In this document: positions 18,192 to 26,883 of the stretch, one piece after another
How the letters are laid out: every line of letters begins with the position of its first letter
How positions within the stretch are numbered: position 1 is the stretch's first letter
Source: Zavarzinia sp.
GTDB lineage: Bacteria > Pseudomonadota > Alphaproteobacteria > Zavarziniales > Zavarziniaceae
Assembly: GCA_025869435.1 (NCBI GenBank)
Contig: JAOZVS010000058.1
Location: 18,780 to 82,779 of the forward strand
DNA: 64,000 bases
Direction of reading: 5' to 3'
Notes under the pieces: model-generated
Databases searched by the model: none
What the model saw: only the letters and a program-made list of their open reading frames with translations
Told to the model about the DNA's origin: nothing
Translations under genes and position numbers: made by a program

Positions 18192-19154
18192 TCGACCGCT
18201 GCGCAGGTCGCCCAGAGCCTCGTTCGCCCTGTCGAGGGGATAGGCCACGGTGGCAGCCTTCAGTGGGATCGCCGCCGCCAGCGCCATGAAGGCTTCGCCG
18301 TCCTTCCGCGTGAGGTTGGCGACCGAGCGCAGCACCCGTTCGTGCCACAGGATTTCATAGGGAAAACTGGGGATATCGCTCATGTGGATGCCGCCGCAAA
18401 CCACCGTGCCGCCCTTATCGACCCGCGACAGCGCGATCGGCACGAGTTCGCCCACGGGCGCGAAGATCAACGCGGCGTCGAGCACCTCGGGCGGCGCTTC
18501 GTCCGAGCCGCCGGCCCAGACGGCGCCAAGCCCCCGGGCGAAATCCTGCGCCGCGACATCGCCCGGCCGGGTGAAGGCATGGACACGCTGACCCTTGGCG
18601 ATGGCGATCTGGGCGATCAGATGGGCCGCGGCACCGAAGCCGAAAATGCCGAGCGCCGAGGCCGGCCCCGCCATCGCCCAGGTGCGATAGCCGATCAAGC
18701 CGGCGCAAAGCAGCGGCGCGGCCGAGCGATCGTCATAGCGATCGGGAATCGCCAGGACGAAATCCGCCTCCGCCACCATTTCCTCGGCATAGCCGCCAGC
18801 GGCGGTATAGCCCGTGAAACGGGCGGTCTCGCACAGGTTTTCCTGCCCGCGCAGGCAGTAGCGGCAGGTCCCGCAGGCATGGGCGAGCCAGGGCACGCCG
18901 ACCCGGTCGCCGGGGACCCAGCGGGTCACGCCCGCGCCGACCTCGATCACGCGGCCGATCACCTCGTGACCCGGCACCACGGCCCCGGCCACCGCCGGCA
19001 ATTCCCCGTCGACGAGATGAAGATCGGTTCGGCACACGCCACAGGCCGACACCTTGATCCGAACCTGCCCGGGACCGAGCGGCGGCCGCGCCAGTTCGCA
19101 TCGCACCAGCGGACGCCCGCGCCGCTCCGATGCCATTGCCCGAAATGTCGTCAC
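18162..19154 (-). CDS. Zinc-dependent alcohol dehydrogenase (medium-chain)
   Basis: A protein of about 330 residues of the medium-chain dehydrogenase family. Catalytic zinc motif 'CGVCRTDLHLVDGELP' and 'PGHEVIG', structural zinc cluster 'CGTCRYCLRGQENLC', then a Rossmann segment 'ALGIFGFGAAAHLIAQIA'. It oxidises alcohols or reduces aldehydes with NAD(P). I used GTG 19154 ('VTTFRAMASER'), preceded by a G-rich stretch; ATG 19136 is an alternative. Its 3' end overlaps the convergent kinase-fusion gene by 30 nt. Proximity to an Fnr block would suit fermentative metabolism, but no box was seen at its own start. Confidence 0.9.
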   Translation of the reverse strand: MTTFRAMASERRGRPLVRCELARPPLGPGQVRIKVSACGVCRTDLHLVDGELPAVAGAVVPGHEVIGRVIEVGAGVTRWVPGDRVGVPWLAHACGTCRYCLRGQENLCETARFTGYTAAGGYAEEMVAEADFVLAIPDRYDDRSAAPLLCAGLIGYRTWAMAGPASALGIFGFGAAAHLIAQIAIAKGQRVHAFTRPGDVAAQDFARGLGAVWAGGSDEAPPEVLDAALIFAPVGELVPIALSRVDKGGTVVCGGIHMSDIPSFPYEILWHERVLRSVANLTRKDGEAFMALAAAIPLKAATVAYPLDRANEALGDLRSGRLQGAAVLVP

Positions 19155-19235
19155 CCGGATTCGCGCCCCCGTTGTTTTCAATACTATGCGGCAAGCCGGC
19201 CGGGGTTGCGAGACGAACCGCATTCCATTCCGGCG

Positions 19236-20087
19236 TCACCGTCCCGCCAGGCGGAACAGCCAGCCGCGCAGACGCCGCAGCACCGCTTCCGCCGTGCGGT
19301 CCGCCGGAACGCCGCGCCGACGACGACAAATCTCGGCCACCAGCCAGGCAAGAATCGGCCGGGCGGCCTTGCCCGAGACGGCGCAATAATGCGCCAGATA
19401 GATTTCCGCCAGCCAGAAGCGGAAGGCCCTCTCCCCCCCGGCCAGCTGGCGGTCGTTGCCCTTGCCCAGCATCAGCCACGACAGGGTACGCGCGACATCA
19501 AGATCAGCCTCGCCCCGCCCCGCCCGCTCGAGATCGAGAATCAGGATGCGGCCGTGGTGAAGCCTCGCGTTCGCGCCGTTGAAATCGCCATGGCAGAAGG
19601 CAAGGCTTCGCTCCTCGCGCAGGATATCGCCGACCAGCGCGGCGAAGGGCGGATCGAGCCGCGACAACAGGCCCAGGGCATGATCGAGGCTCATCTGCCG
19701 GGCCGGCCGCTGGATCACGCCGGGTGCCAAATGAAACTGATGCTGGATCTCCGCCAGCCGGCGGATCAGGCCGAAGGACCGCCAGGGTTGGCGCATCATC
19801 ACCGCGCTGACATCCCGCCCGGGCACGAAGTCGCCGACGAGGCCGAAGCGCCCCGCCCATTCCCGCAGGTCATGAACCCGCCAGACCGGCAGGCCGGCGG
19901 CCATGGCCGCGCGCGTCAGATCGAATTCGTTGCGGCAGGTCTCGGCCCGGAAGCGCTCGTGATAGAGTTTGAGCACGCGGCCCTCGCCCAGATCATAGAT
20001 ATCGGACTTGCCGCCCGTGCCGATCTTGCCCGCGAGATCATCGGGAAGCGGTGTCGCGGCGGGTGAAGGGCGATCGTCGGTCGTCAT
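19236..20087 (-). CDS. Phosphotransferase (kinase-fold) family protein
   Basis: A 283-residue APH/YrbL-type kinase-fold protein. 'KIGTGGKSDIYDLGEGRVLKLYH' is a nucleotide-binding loop plus the lysine strand; 'LAFCHGDFNGANARLHHGRILILDLERA' contains the catalytic HGDxxxxN and a D-L-E metal site. This family includes antibiotic, choline, homoserine and fructosamine kinases; nothing here points to resistance. It precedes the alcohol dehydrogenase gene by 81 nt on the same strand. Confidence 0.82.
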   Translation of the reverse strand: MTTDDRPSPAATPLPDDLAGKIGTGGKSDIYDLGEGRVLKLYHERFRAETCRNEFDLTRAAMAAGLPVWRVHDLREWAGRFGLVGDFVPGRDVSAVMMRQPWRSFGLIRRLAEIQHQFHLAPGVIQRPARQMSLDHALGLLSRLDPPFAALVGDILREERSLAFCHGDFNGANARLHHGRILILDLERAGRGEADLDVARTLSWLMLGKGNDRQLAGGERAFRFWLAEIYLAHYCAVSGKAARPILAWLVAEICRRRRGVPADRTAEAVLRRLRGWLFRLAGR

Positions 20088-20232
20088 GGCGTGCCTCCGC
20101 TATAGCACGGGGACATCGCCCCGCGCAGTCCCCTTTGCCGGTGACGCAAGGGAGGCCCCCGCAGCCGGGTCTTGCCGATCCCCCCCGGGGCGACGCATGA
20201 TCGCCGCCCCATCCTCCCTGCAGGTTTCGCGC

Positions 20233-21603
20233 ATGACCCCCAGCGTCGCCGGCATCAGCACCCGCCAGATCGAAGCCTGCCTCGCGGCGGAAACCGCCCG
20301 CTTCATCGATTCGCACCCCCGCTCCAGGGTGCTGGGGCAGGAGGCGAAGGCGCATTTCCCCGACGGCGTGCCCATGCACTGGATGACCGACTGGGGCACG
20401 CCTTTCCCCCTTTTCGTCGCCCGGGCCGACGGCGCCCGCCTGACCGATGTCGACGGCAACGACTACCGCGACTTCTGCCTGGGCGATACCGGCTCGATGT
20501 TCGGCCATTCGCCGGCCCCGATCATGGAGGTTCTGGCGAAACAGGGTGGCCACGGCCTGACCTACATGCTGCCGACCGAGGATGTGCCGGTCATCGGCCG
20601 CCTGCTGGCCGAGCGTTTCGGCCTGCCCCAATGGCAGGTCGCGGCGACGGCGACCGACGCCAACCGCTTCGCCCTGCGCTGGGCGCGGGCGATCACCGGC
20701 CGGCCGAAGATCCTGGTCTTCAACGGCTGCTATCACGGCACGGTGGACGAGACTTTCGTCCGTCTGCGGGACGGCAGGGTCATTCACCGCCCCGGCCTGC
20801 TCGGGCAGGTCGCCGACCTGACGCAAACGGCCGCCGTCGTGGAATTCAACGACCTTCCGGCCCTCGAGGCCGCGCTGGCCGAGGGTGATATCGCCTGCGT
20901 GATCACCGAACCCGCGCTGACCAATATCGGCATGGTCCTGCCGGCGGACGGCTTCCTCGACGGTGTCCAGGCGGCCTGCCGGCGGACCGGCACCCTGTTG
21001 CTGATCGACGAAACCCATACGATTTCGACCGGCCCCGGTGGCTGGACCCGCAAGCACGGCCTGTCGCCCGATTTCTTCGTCGTCGGCAAGGCCATCGCCG
21101 GCGGCGTGCCCTGCGCCGTCTGGGGCTTCACCGACGCGGTCGCCGCCGCCATGAAATTCGCGCGGGAGAAAGCCGGCCCCGGCCATTCGGGCATGGGCAC
21201 CACCCTGTCGGCCAATGCCCTCGCCTTGCGGGCCTTGCGCGCCAATCTCGAACAGGTCATGACCGATGCCGCCTATGACCACATGCTGGCCATGTCGGCG
21301 CGGCTGGCGGCGGGCATCCGCGCCGTGATCGCCGGTAACAGCCTGCCCTGGCATGTCTCGGCGGTTGGCGCCCGGGCGGAATTCGTCTGCGGCCCGGTGC
21401 CGCCCCGCAATGGCGCCGAGGCCGCCGTTTCCATGCATGGCGACCTCGAAGCCGCGATCCATCTCTATCTGATGAACCGGGGCTTCCTCATCGCCCCGTT
21501 CCACAATATGACCCTGACCTGTCCCGCGACCACGGCCGAGGATGTCGACGCCCTGGTCGCCTGCATCGCCGCCGCCTGCGGCGCCTTGCTTGCCGGAGCC
21601 TGA
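20233..21603 (+). CDS. Class III PLP aminotransferase (glutamate-1-semialdehyde aminomutase-like)
   Basis: A 456-residue fold-type I PLP enzyme. 'GNDYRDFCLGDTGSMFGHSPAPI' in the N-terminal part, the PLP-contact aspartate in 'LLLIDETHTIS' and the Schiff-base lysine in 'FFVVGKAIAGG' are visible. It resembles GSA aminomutase-type 'aspartate aminotransferase family' proteins rather than true HemL, since the partner downstream is a glutamine-synthetase-like ligase with a 2-nt gap. A role in amine or gamma-glutamyl-amine catabolism is inferred. I chose ATG 20233; ATG 20197 is possible. Confidence 0.87.
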   Translation: MTPSVAGISTRQIEACLAAETARFIDSHPRSRVLGQEAKAHFPDGVPMHWMTDWGTPFPLFVARADGARLTDVDGNDYRDFCLGDTGSMFGHSPAPIMEVLAKQGGHGLTYMLPTEDVPVIGRLLAERFGLPQWQVAATATDANRFALRWARAITGRPKILVFNGCYHGTVDETFVRLRDGRVIHRPGLLGQVADLTQTAAVVEFNDLPALEAALAEGDIACVITEPALTNIGMVLPADGFLDGVQAACRRTGTLLLIDETHTISTGPGGWTRKHGLSPDFFVVGKAIAGGVPCAVWGFTDAVAAAMKFAREKAGPGHSGMGTTLSANALALRALRANLEQVMTDAAYDHMLAMSARLAAGIRAVIAGNSLPWHVSAVGARAEFVCGPVPPRNGAEAAVSMHGDLEAAIHLYLMNRGFLIAPFHNMTLTCPATTAEDVDALVACIAAACGALLAGA

Positions 21604-21605
21604 TC

Positions 21606-22988
21606 TTGTCCTTCACCCATCCCGCCGCTTCCGATGGCGCCGAAGCCGCCGCCTTTTTCACCGCCAACCCGGATATCGAGGCGGTCCAGCTGGTGCTGAC
21701 CGATACCAGCGGCGTTGCCCGCGGCAAGACCGTGCGCCGGCACGAGCTGGCTTCGGTCTATACCAATGGCCGGCCCCTGCCCTGTTCCATCCTCGGCCTC
21801 GACGTCACCGGCGCCGATGTCGATGAAACCGGCCTCGTCTGGGAAGAGGGCGACGCCGACCGCCTGGCCTTCCCGGTGCCCGGCACCCTGCGCCGCGCGC
21901 CCTGGCTGCCCGTGCCCACCGCCCAGGTGATCCTGTCGGTCTGGCACCTCGACGGCCGGCCCGAGGAGGCGGACCCACGCCATGCCCTCGCCCGGGTGGT
22001 AAAGCGTTACGAGGCGCTGGGCCTCACGCCCGTCGTCGCGGCCGAGCTGGAATTCTATGTCGTCGACCCGGAGATCGGCGCCGATGGCATGATCCGCCTC
22101 GCCAAGTCGCCGCTGACCGGCCAGCGGCTGGTGACGACGCAAGTTTACGAGCTGAATGCGCTGGAAGAATTCGGCGCCTTCCTGACCGAGCTTCAGGCCG
22201 CGGCCGATGCGCAGGCGCTGCCGGCGGAAACCGCGATCAGCGAATTCGCCCCCGGCCAGTTCGAGATCACGCTGCGCCACCAGCCCGACGCGATGAAGGC
22301 GATCGACGAGGCGATCTTCTTCAAGCGCACCATTCGCGGCGTCGCCCAGAAGCACAATCTGATCGCCACCTTCATGGCCAAGCCCTTCACCGGGCGCACC
22401 GGCTCGGGGCTGCATCTCCATTTCTCGATGAACGACGAGACGGGCCACAACGCCTATGCCAGCGAGGAAGAACGCGGCCCCGCGATCATGCAGAGCGCGA
22501 TCGCCGGCCTGATCGAGACCATGCATGAGGCGACGGCGATCTTCGCGCCCGGCGCCAATTCCTATCGCCGCTTCCGTCTCGGCTCCTATGCCCCGATCGC
22601 GCCCTGCTGGGGCGTCAACAACCGCTCGGTCTCGGTGCGGGTGCCCATCGGCCCGGCGAACAGTCGCCATATCGAGCACCGGGTCTGCGGCGCCGACGCC
22701 AATCCCTATCTGGCGCTGGCCGCCGTCCTCGCCGGGGCCCATCACGGCATGGTCAACAAACTGACGCCGCCCGCCATCATCGAGCGGGACGGCTATGCCG
22801 AGACCGCCGAGCGCCTGCCGACCCAATGGGCGGATTCGATCGCGATCTTCGAGACATCCGCCCTGATGCGGGATTACCTCGGCGCGCGCTACGCCGAGGT
22901 CTTCACCGCGATCAAGAAGGCGGAACTCGACCGCTTCTACGCCCAGGTCTCGGCGCTCGACTACGTCTGGTATCTGCGCAACGCCTGA
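21606..22988 (+). CDS. Glutamine synthetase family protein (PuuA/GlnT-like gamma-glutamyl-amine ligase)
   Basis: A 460-residue glutamine synthetase-fold ligase. 'VAAELEFYVVD' (metal glutamate), 'GSGLHLHFSMND' (ATP/metal site), 'PGANSYRRFRLGSYAP' and 'NNRSVSVRVP' are the family motifs. Differences from GlnA, such as GSGLHLH and the absence of an obvious adenylylation tyrosine loop, place it with gamma-glutamylputrescine synthetase-like or GlnT enzymes that ligate glutamate to amines. Starts at TTG 21606, 2 nt after the aminotransferase stop. Confidence 0.88.
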   Translation: MSFTHPAASDGAEAAAFFTANPDIEAVQLVLTDTSGVARGKTVRRHELASVYTNGRPLPCSILGLDVTGADVDETGLVWEEGDADRLAFPVPGTLRRAPWLPVPTAQVILSVWHLDGRPEEADPRHALARVVKRYEALGLTPVVAAELEFYVVDPEIGADGMIRLAKSPLTGQRLVTTQVYELNALEEFGAFLTELQAAADAQALPAETAISEFAPGQFEITLRHQPDAMKAIDEAIFFKRTIRGVAQKHNLIATFMAKPFTGRTGSGLHLHFSMNDETGHNAYASEEERGPAIMQSAIAGLIETMHEATAIFAPGANSYRRFRLGSYAPIAPCWGVNNRSVSVRVPIGPANSRHIEHRVCGADANPYLALAAVLAGAHHGMVNKLTPPAIIERDGYAETAERLPTQWADSIAIFETSALMRDYLGARYAEVFTAIKKAELDRFYAQVSALDYVWYLRNA

Positions 22989-23603
22989 TCAGTAGCCGAC
23001 GGTGAAGCGCCGGCGCACATGCTTCGGCGCTTCGATCTCGTCGACGAGGGCGATGGCGAAATCGGCGAAGGAGATCGAGCTGTTGCCATCGGCCGCCACC
23101 AGCAGACCATCCTCGCCAAGACGGAACTTGCCCGTGCGCGGGCCGTCGAAGAACAGCGCCGAGGGGGAGAGAAGGGTCCAGTTCAGCCCCTTCTCCGCCT
23201 TCAGAAGCTCGAGGAAGGCCGCGCCCTTCAGGGCCTCGCCCTTGTAGATCTCCGGAAATTCCGGCGTGTCGACGACGCGAAGCCCCGGGGCGGCTTCAAG
23301 GCTGCCGGCGCCGCCGACGACGACGTAACGCTTCACCCCGGCGGATTTCACCGCCCCGATCAGGGTTTCCGCGTCGCTGGCGAGGAAATGCACCGCCGAA
23401 ATCACGATGTCGTGGCCTTTCAGCGCCTCGGCCAGGGCCTTGCCATCATTGGCATCGACCGACAGCGGCCTGACACCGCTGAGAGCGGCGATCTTCGACG
23501 TGTCCCGGGCAATCGCCGTGACCGCATGGCCACGGGCAACCAGTTCCGCGAGAATTTTCGAGCCGGCATTGCCGGAGGCACCGATCAGCGCAATCTTTGA
23601 CAT
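22989..23603 (-). CDS. NAD(P)-binding oxidoreductase of the NmrA/SDR-like type
   Basis: A 204-residue Rossmann protein: 'MSKIALIGASGNAGSKILAELVARGHAVTAIARD' is the NmrA-like dinucleotide loop GxxGxxG; 'YVVVGGAGSLEA' and 'SPSALFFDGPRTGKFR' are typical of YwnB/YtfG-like members. It starts at ATG 23603. It is divergent from an HxlR regulator, an arrangement usual for quinone or reactive-carbonyl reductases under HxlR control. It ends directly against the convergent glutamine synthetase-like gene. Confidence 0.87.
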   Translation of the reverse strand: MSKIALIGASGNAGSKILAELVARGHAVTAIARDTSKIAALSGVRPLSVDANDGKALAEALKGHDIVISAVHFLASDAETLIGAVKSAGVKRYVVVGGAGSLEAAPGLRVVDTPEFPEIYKGEALKGAAFLELLKAEKGLNWTLLSPSALFFDGPRTGKFRLGEDGLLVAADGNSSISFADFAIALVDEIEAPKHVRRRFTVGY

Positions 23604-23721
23604 GACAGGCTTCCTTCCATCAGTTAGTTTCAGATGGAAACCAGATGCCACCCTGAAAGCTGCTTGTGAAGAAGGCACTTTCCAGTCATCAGGTTACCCT
23701 GACGAAACCCGGACCCATGCC

Positions 23722-24093
23722 ATGGACCAACCCGACGCCTTCAGCGCCCGATGCCCGACGCGGCAGATCCTCGACCGGATCGCCGACAAATGGACCGTGC
23801 TGCTCCTCGGCCTGCTGGCGAGCCGCACCATGCGCTTCAACGAACTCCGCCGGGGTGTCGACGGCCTGTCGCAGAAGGTCCTGTCCCAAACCCTGAAGAG
23901 CCTGGAACGCGACGGCCTGGTCACCCGCGCGGCCTATCCGACCGTGCCGGTCACTGTCGAATATGCCATCACCGATCTCGGCCGGACGCTGGCGGCGACC
24001 CTGGAGCCGCTGCGTCTATGGGCGGAGGGCCATATGGAAGCGGTGGAGAAGGCAAGAATTGATTTCGACCAGCGGCAGCAGGCGGCGGCGTGA
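23722..24093 (+). CDS. HxlR family winged-helix transcriptional regulator
   Basis: A 123-residue regulator with the HxlR core 'CPTRQILDRIADKWTVLLLGLL' and recognition region 'FNELRRGVDGLSQKVLSQTLKSLERDGLVTR'. The conserved cysteine at about residue 11 is the one that senses disulfide or electrophile stress in HypR/QorR-type proteins. Start at ATG 23722; the ORF track runs upstream into the divergent gene. Probable target: the adjacent NmrA-type oxidoreductase, through the 118-bp intergenic region. Confidence 0.92.
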   Translation: MDQPDAFSARCPTRQILDRIADKWTVLLLGLLASRTMRFNELRRGVDGLSQKVLSQTLKSLERDGLVTRAAYPTVPVTVEYAITDLGRTLAATLEPLRLWAEGHMEAVEKARIDFDQRQQAAA

Positions 24094-24155
24094 CGCCACC
24101 GAGGCGTTGATCTAGACTGCCCCCATCGCGATTCCGGCGCGACCGGGGGGAAAGA

Positions 24156-25397
24156 ATGTCGCTGTTTCCGCGCCTCGCCGGTGGGGTGTTCCTGATCCTC
24201 GGCCTGGCTTCTTCCCTGCCCGCCATAGCGCAGGAGCCAGCGGCATCATCCGCGCCGACGGCGGAACAACTGCGCACCGAGACCGAATTCCGTCAGGGCC
24301 TGCAGGCCGTCGCCGCCGGTGACTATGTCGGCGCCATCGCGATCTTCGACGCGATCCTGGTCCGTGATCCTGGCCTTGTCCGCGTCCGGCTGGAATTGGC
24401 CCGGGCACTGTTTCTCGCGGGCGATCAGGACGAACGCGCCCGCTTCCAGTTCGAGCGGGTGATGTCCGCCGACCTACCCCAGGCCGTGCAGGACAATATC
24501 GGCAAATTCCTGTCGGCCATCCGCAAGCGCCGGCTCTGGACCCTGTCGGCCGAATTCGCCATCGTGCCCGACAGCAACATCAATGGCGGCGCCGAAAGCC
24601 GGGAAGTCAATCTCGGCGGCCTGTCCTATTACCTCAACGAATCGTCGGTGAAGAAATCGGGGACCGGCCTGTTGACCGCGGTCAGGGGCACATATCGCTT
24701 CGCCGACGAAGGCCGCTGGCGCATCCAGACCGGGGGCGGCCTCACGCAGCGCTCCTATGAGGACAGCGAATACGACGACACGATCCTGAATTTCTCCGCC
24801 GGACCGCGCTACCTTCTCGACCGGGGGGAAATCGGCTTCGGTCTGAGCGGCTATTACCGCTGGTATGGCCTCGACCCCTATACCCTCTTCATGGGCATGC
24901 AGGTCGACGGCAATTATCTGCTGTCGAAACAGGTCAAATTGGAAGCCGCGCTGCGCCTCGGGCAGGTCACCAGCCAGGCCGATCCGGGCCGCGAAGGCGC
25001 CTCGAGCGATGGCTCGATCACGCTGCGCTACGCGGTGCGGCCCGACCTCCTGCTCTACAGCTCGCTCGATGCCCGGCGCGATGCCTTCGACAACGACCTG
25101 CTCGCCAATGATGGGGCCGGTGTCTCCGTCGGGGTCTACGGCGACCTGCCGTGGGGCTTCTCGGCCGGCGCTTCGGCCCGGCTTGGCAAGACCTGGTTCG
25201 AGGGCTTTTCGGACTTCTTCCAGACGACGCGCCGCGACGAGAACCGGCAATATGGCTTCAGCCTGCTGAACCGCAGCCTGATCTTCTGGCAGACAACGCC
25301 AAGCTTTCGCTACACCCATGTCGAGAATTCCTCGAACGTCGACATCTACACCTACGACCGCGACATTTTCCAGATCGGCCTGACGAAGGAGTTCTGA
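24156..25397 (+). CDS. Slam-type surface lipoprotein assembly modifier (DUF560/SlipAM)
   Basis: A 413-residue outer-membrane protein. A Sec signal peptide ('GGVFLILGLASSLPAIAQ') is followed by an N-terminal TPR-like domain (about residues 35-125, 'FRQGLQAVAAGDYVGAIAIF') and a C-terminal beta-barrel (about 130-413) with alternating aromatic strands ending in '...IGLTKEF', a terminal-Phe BAM signal. 'VPDSNINGG' at the barrel entry is characteristic of the family. Slam proteins move lipoproteins with a TbpB-type barrel to the cell surface. A matching lipoprotein gene lies 99 nt downstream. Start has 'ggggggaaag' before ATG. Confidence 0.85.
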   Translation: MSLFPRLAGGVFLILGLASSLPAIAQEPAASSAPTAEQLRTETEFRQGLQAVAAGDYVGAIAIFDAILVRDPGLVRVRLELARALFLAGDQDERARFQFERVMSADLPQAVQDNIGKFLSAIRKRRLWTLSAEFAIVPDSNINGGAESREVNLGGLSYYLNESSVKKSGTGLLTAVRGTYRFADEGRWRIQTGGGLTQRSYEDSEYDDTILNFSAGPRYLLDRGEIGFGLSGYYRWYGLDPYTLFMGMQVDGNYLLSKQVKLEAALRLGQVTSQADPGREGASSDGSITLRYAVRPDLLLYSSLDARRDAFDNDLLANDGAGVSVGVYGDLPWGFSAGASARLGKTWFEGFSDFFQTTRRDENRQYGFSLLNRSLIFWQTTPSFRYTHVENSSNVDIYTYDRDIFQIGLTKEF

Positions 25398-25496
25398 ATT
25401 TTCGCGCGAAGGCTGCGCTGTGTCATTTATCCGGCATCGGAAAGGCGATATCTTCCCTTGGTTGAATATCTTGAGGCGTAAGGACAGGGGGATAGG

Positions 25497-26549
25497 ATGA
25501 GCAGAACAGCCTGGAACACCTTGGCCGCGTTGGCGACCATGGGTCTCGCGGCCTGCGGTGGGGGCGGTGGCGACGGTGGCGGTGGCGGCGGAACCCCGCC
25601 GGTCAGCACGATCACATCTTTCCGGAGCATCATCACGCCCTTGGCGAGCGTCGATGCGACGGAACTGGCGGTCGGCAGTTTCGGCGGCACATTGCCCGGT
25701 GCCGCGCCAGCTCTAAGGGTTGCCAGCGACTCCCCCTTCCTCTTCTCCACCGCCTATTTCCAAGGCAGCAACACCCCGGACAGCCTGGTCCTGCAATGGA
25801 GCGAGCCGCTGGAAGATGGCCGCGAACACGCCATCAGGGCCCGCTTCCTTCACTGGGAGAATCTGTCGAGCCTCGCTTCGGGCCTGCGCCTCGGTTACAC
25901 GGACGTTGCGGACCTCCGCGGCTTTCGCGCCAGCGAATACGACCGGCCGGAAGGCGCACAGCTGGTGGGCGTTTTCTTTGACGGCTCGGGCACGGTCGCC
26001 CTCAGCTACACCAGCTTTGGCTATTGGTCGTTCTTCGATACTTTCACCGATGGATCCGACCAGTTCATCGCCTCGGGCGGCGTCTCGATCGGCGAGGTCA
26101 GCCCCGATCTGAACACGATCGCCAGCCTGCCGGCCACCGCGACCTACACCGGTATCACGGTTGGCTCGACTGTGGCGACCGATGCCAATCTCTCCCTTGC
26201 CCTTGCCGGCAAGATTGCGCTGACCGCCAATTTCGAGACCGACCGGCTGTCGGCGACGATCTCGGACATCAAATTCTACGATGGCGAGACTGTCCACCCG
26301 ACCGAACCCGGGGACACCATCGGCTTCAGCGGCGCCACCATCACGCCCGCCGGCGCCAGCTTCTATGGTGACACCGGAAATGGCATGGCGGTCATGATGG
26401 GGACCGAAACCCTCGACGGCAGCGGTGCCCTGGCCGGCCATTTCTACGGCCCAAATGCCGAAGAAGTCGGCGGCACCTGGGGCATCGTCGAAAACGATCC
26501 GGAGCTGGGCGCGATCCACACCTCGGGCTCCTTCGGCGCGAAGCGCTGA
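25497..26549 (+). CDS. Slam-dependent surface lipoprotein with TbpB-like beta-barrel
   Basis: A 350-residue lipoprotein. The lipobox 'GLAAC' puts the lipidated Cys at residue 20, followed by a polyglycine tether (GGGGGDGGGGGG). A handle-like region and a C-terminal barrel follow; the C-terminus 'LAGHFYGPNAEEVGGTWGIV...SGSFGAKR' is nearly diagnostic for the TbpB/Lipoprotein_5 barrel (GxFYGPxAxExGG...GxFGxKR). With only one handle-barrel unit it resembles HphA/fHbp-like members more than two-lobed TbpB. The ligand is unknown. It is co-directional with the Slam gene and has a strong 'agggggata' before ATG. Confidence 0.87.
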   Translation: MSRTAWNTLAALATMGLAACGGGGGDGGGGGGTPPVSTITSFRSIITPLASVDATELAVGSFGGTLPGAAPALRVASDSPFLFSTAYFQGSNTPDSLVLQWSEPLEDGREHAIRARFLHWENLSSLASGLRLGYTDVADLRGFRASEYDRPEGAQLVGVFFDGSGTVALSYTSFGYWSFFDTFTDGSDQFIASGGVSIGEVSPDLNTIASLPATATYTGITVGSTVATDANLSLALAGKIALTANFETDRLSATISDIKFYDGETVHPTEPGDTIGFSGATITPAGASFYGDTGNGMAVMMGTETLDGSGALAGHFYGPNAEEVGGTWGIVENDPELGAIHTSGSFGAKR

Positions 26550-26568
26550 ATACCCGGCCGGGGTTGGT

Positions 26569-26883
26569 TCAGACCGATCCCGGCTGCTCGACGACGAGGA
26601 TGCGGGCGGGTCCCACGGGGTGGGCGACATGTTCCGCCCCGATGCCGGCATGGGCGATATCGCCCGCCTTCATGCGCGTTACGCGCTCGATCCCCTGCCC
26701 GTCCTTCCAATGCATGTCGACCGTGCCGTCGAGGAGGACGAAGACTTCCTCGCCGTCGTTCACGTGCCAGATGTAAGGCTTGTCGGTCCAGTGCAGGCGC
26801 ACCATCGCCGCCTCGAAACGGGTGATGTCGAGGGCGCCCCACGGCCGGTCGGCGGTGAAATCCCGCGGATCGATGAAGCGCAT
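26569..26883 (-). CDS. Cupin domain protein
   Basis: A 104-residue single-domain cupin. 'WHVNDGEEVFVLLDGTVDMHW' is cupin motif 1 (reduced metal set) and 'GDIAHAGIGAEHVAHPV' is motif 2, so a metal site is likely. Start at ATG 26883 shares its first base with the stop of the upstream ArsC-like gene, so the two are translationally coupled. Function unknown. Confidence 0.82.
   Translation of the reverse strand: MRFIDPRDFTADRPWGALDITRFEAAMVRLHWTDKPYIWHVNDGEEVFVLLDGTVDMHWKDGQGIERVTRMKAGDIAHAGIGAEHVAHPVGPARILVVEQPGSV

Noticed and set aside
20197-21603. Authentic HemL (glutamate-1-semialdehyde 2,1-aminomutase)
   Set aside because: General similarity exists, but coupling to a glutamine-synthetase-like ligase points to amine metabolism instead of haem synthesis.
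25557-25600. GGC/GGT-rich tract suspected as a frameshift or sequencing artefact
   Set aside because: It lies directly after the lipobox cysteine and encodes an in-frame polyglycine tether, as expected for a surface lipoprotein.
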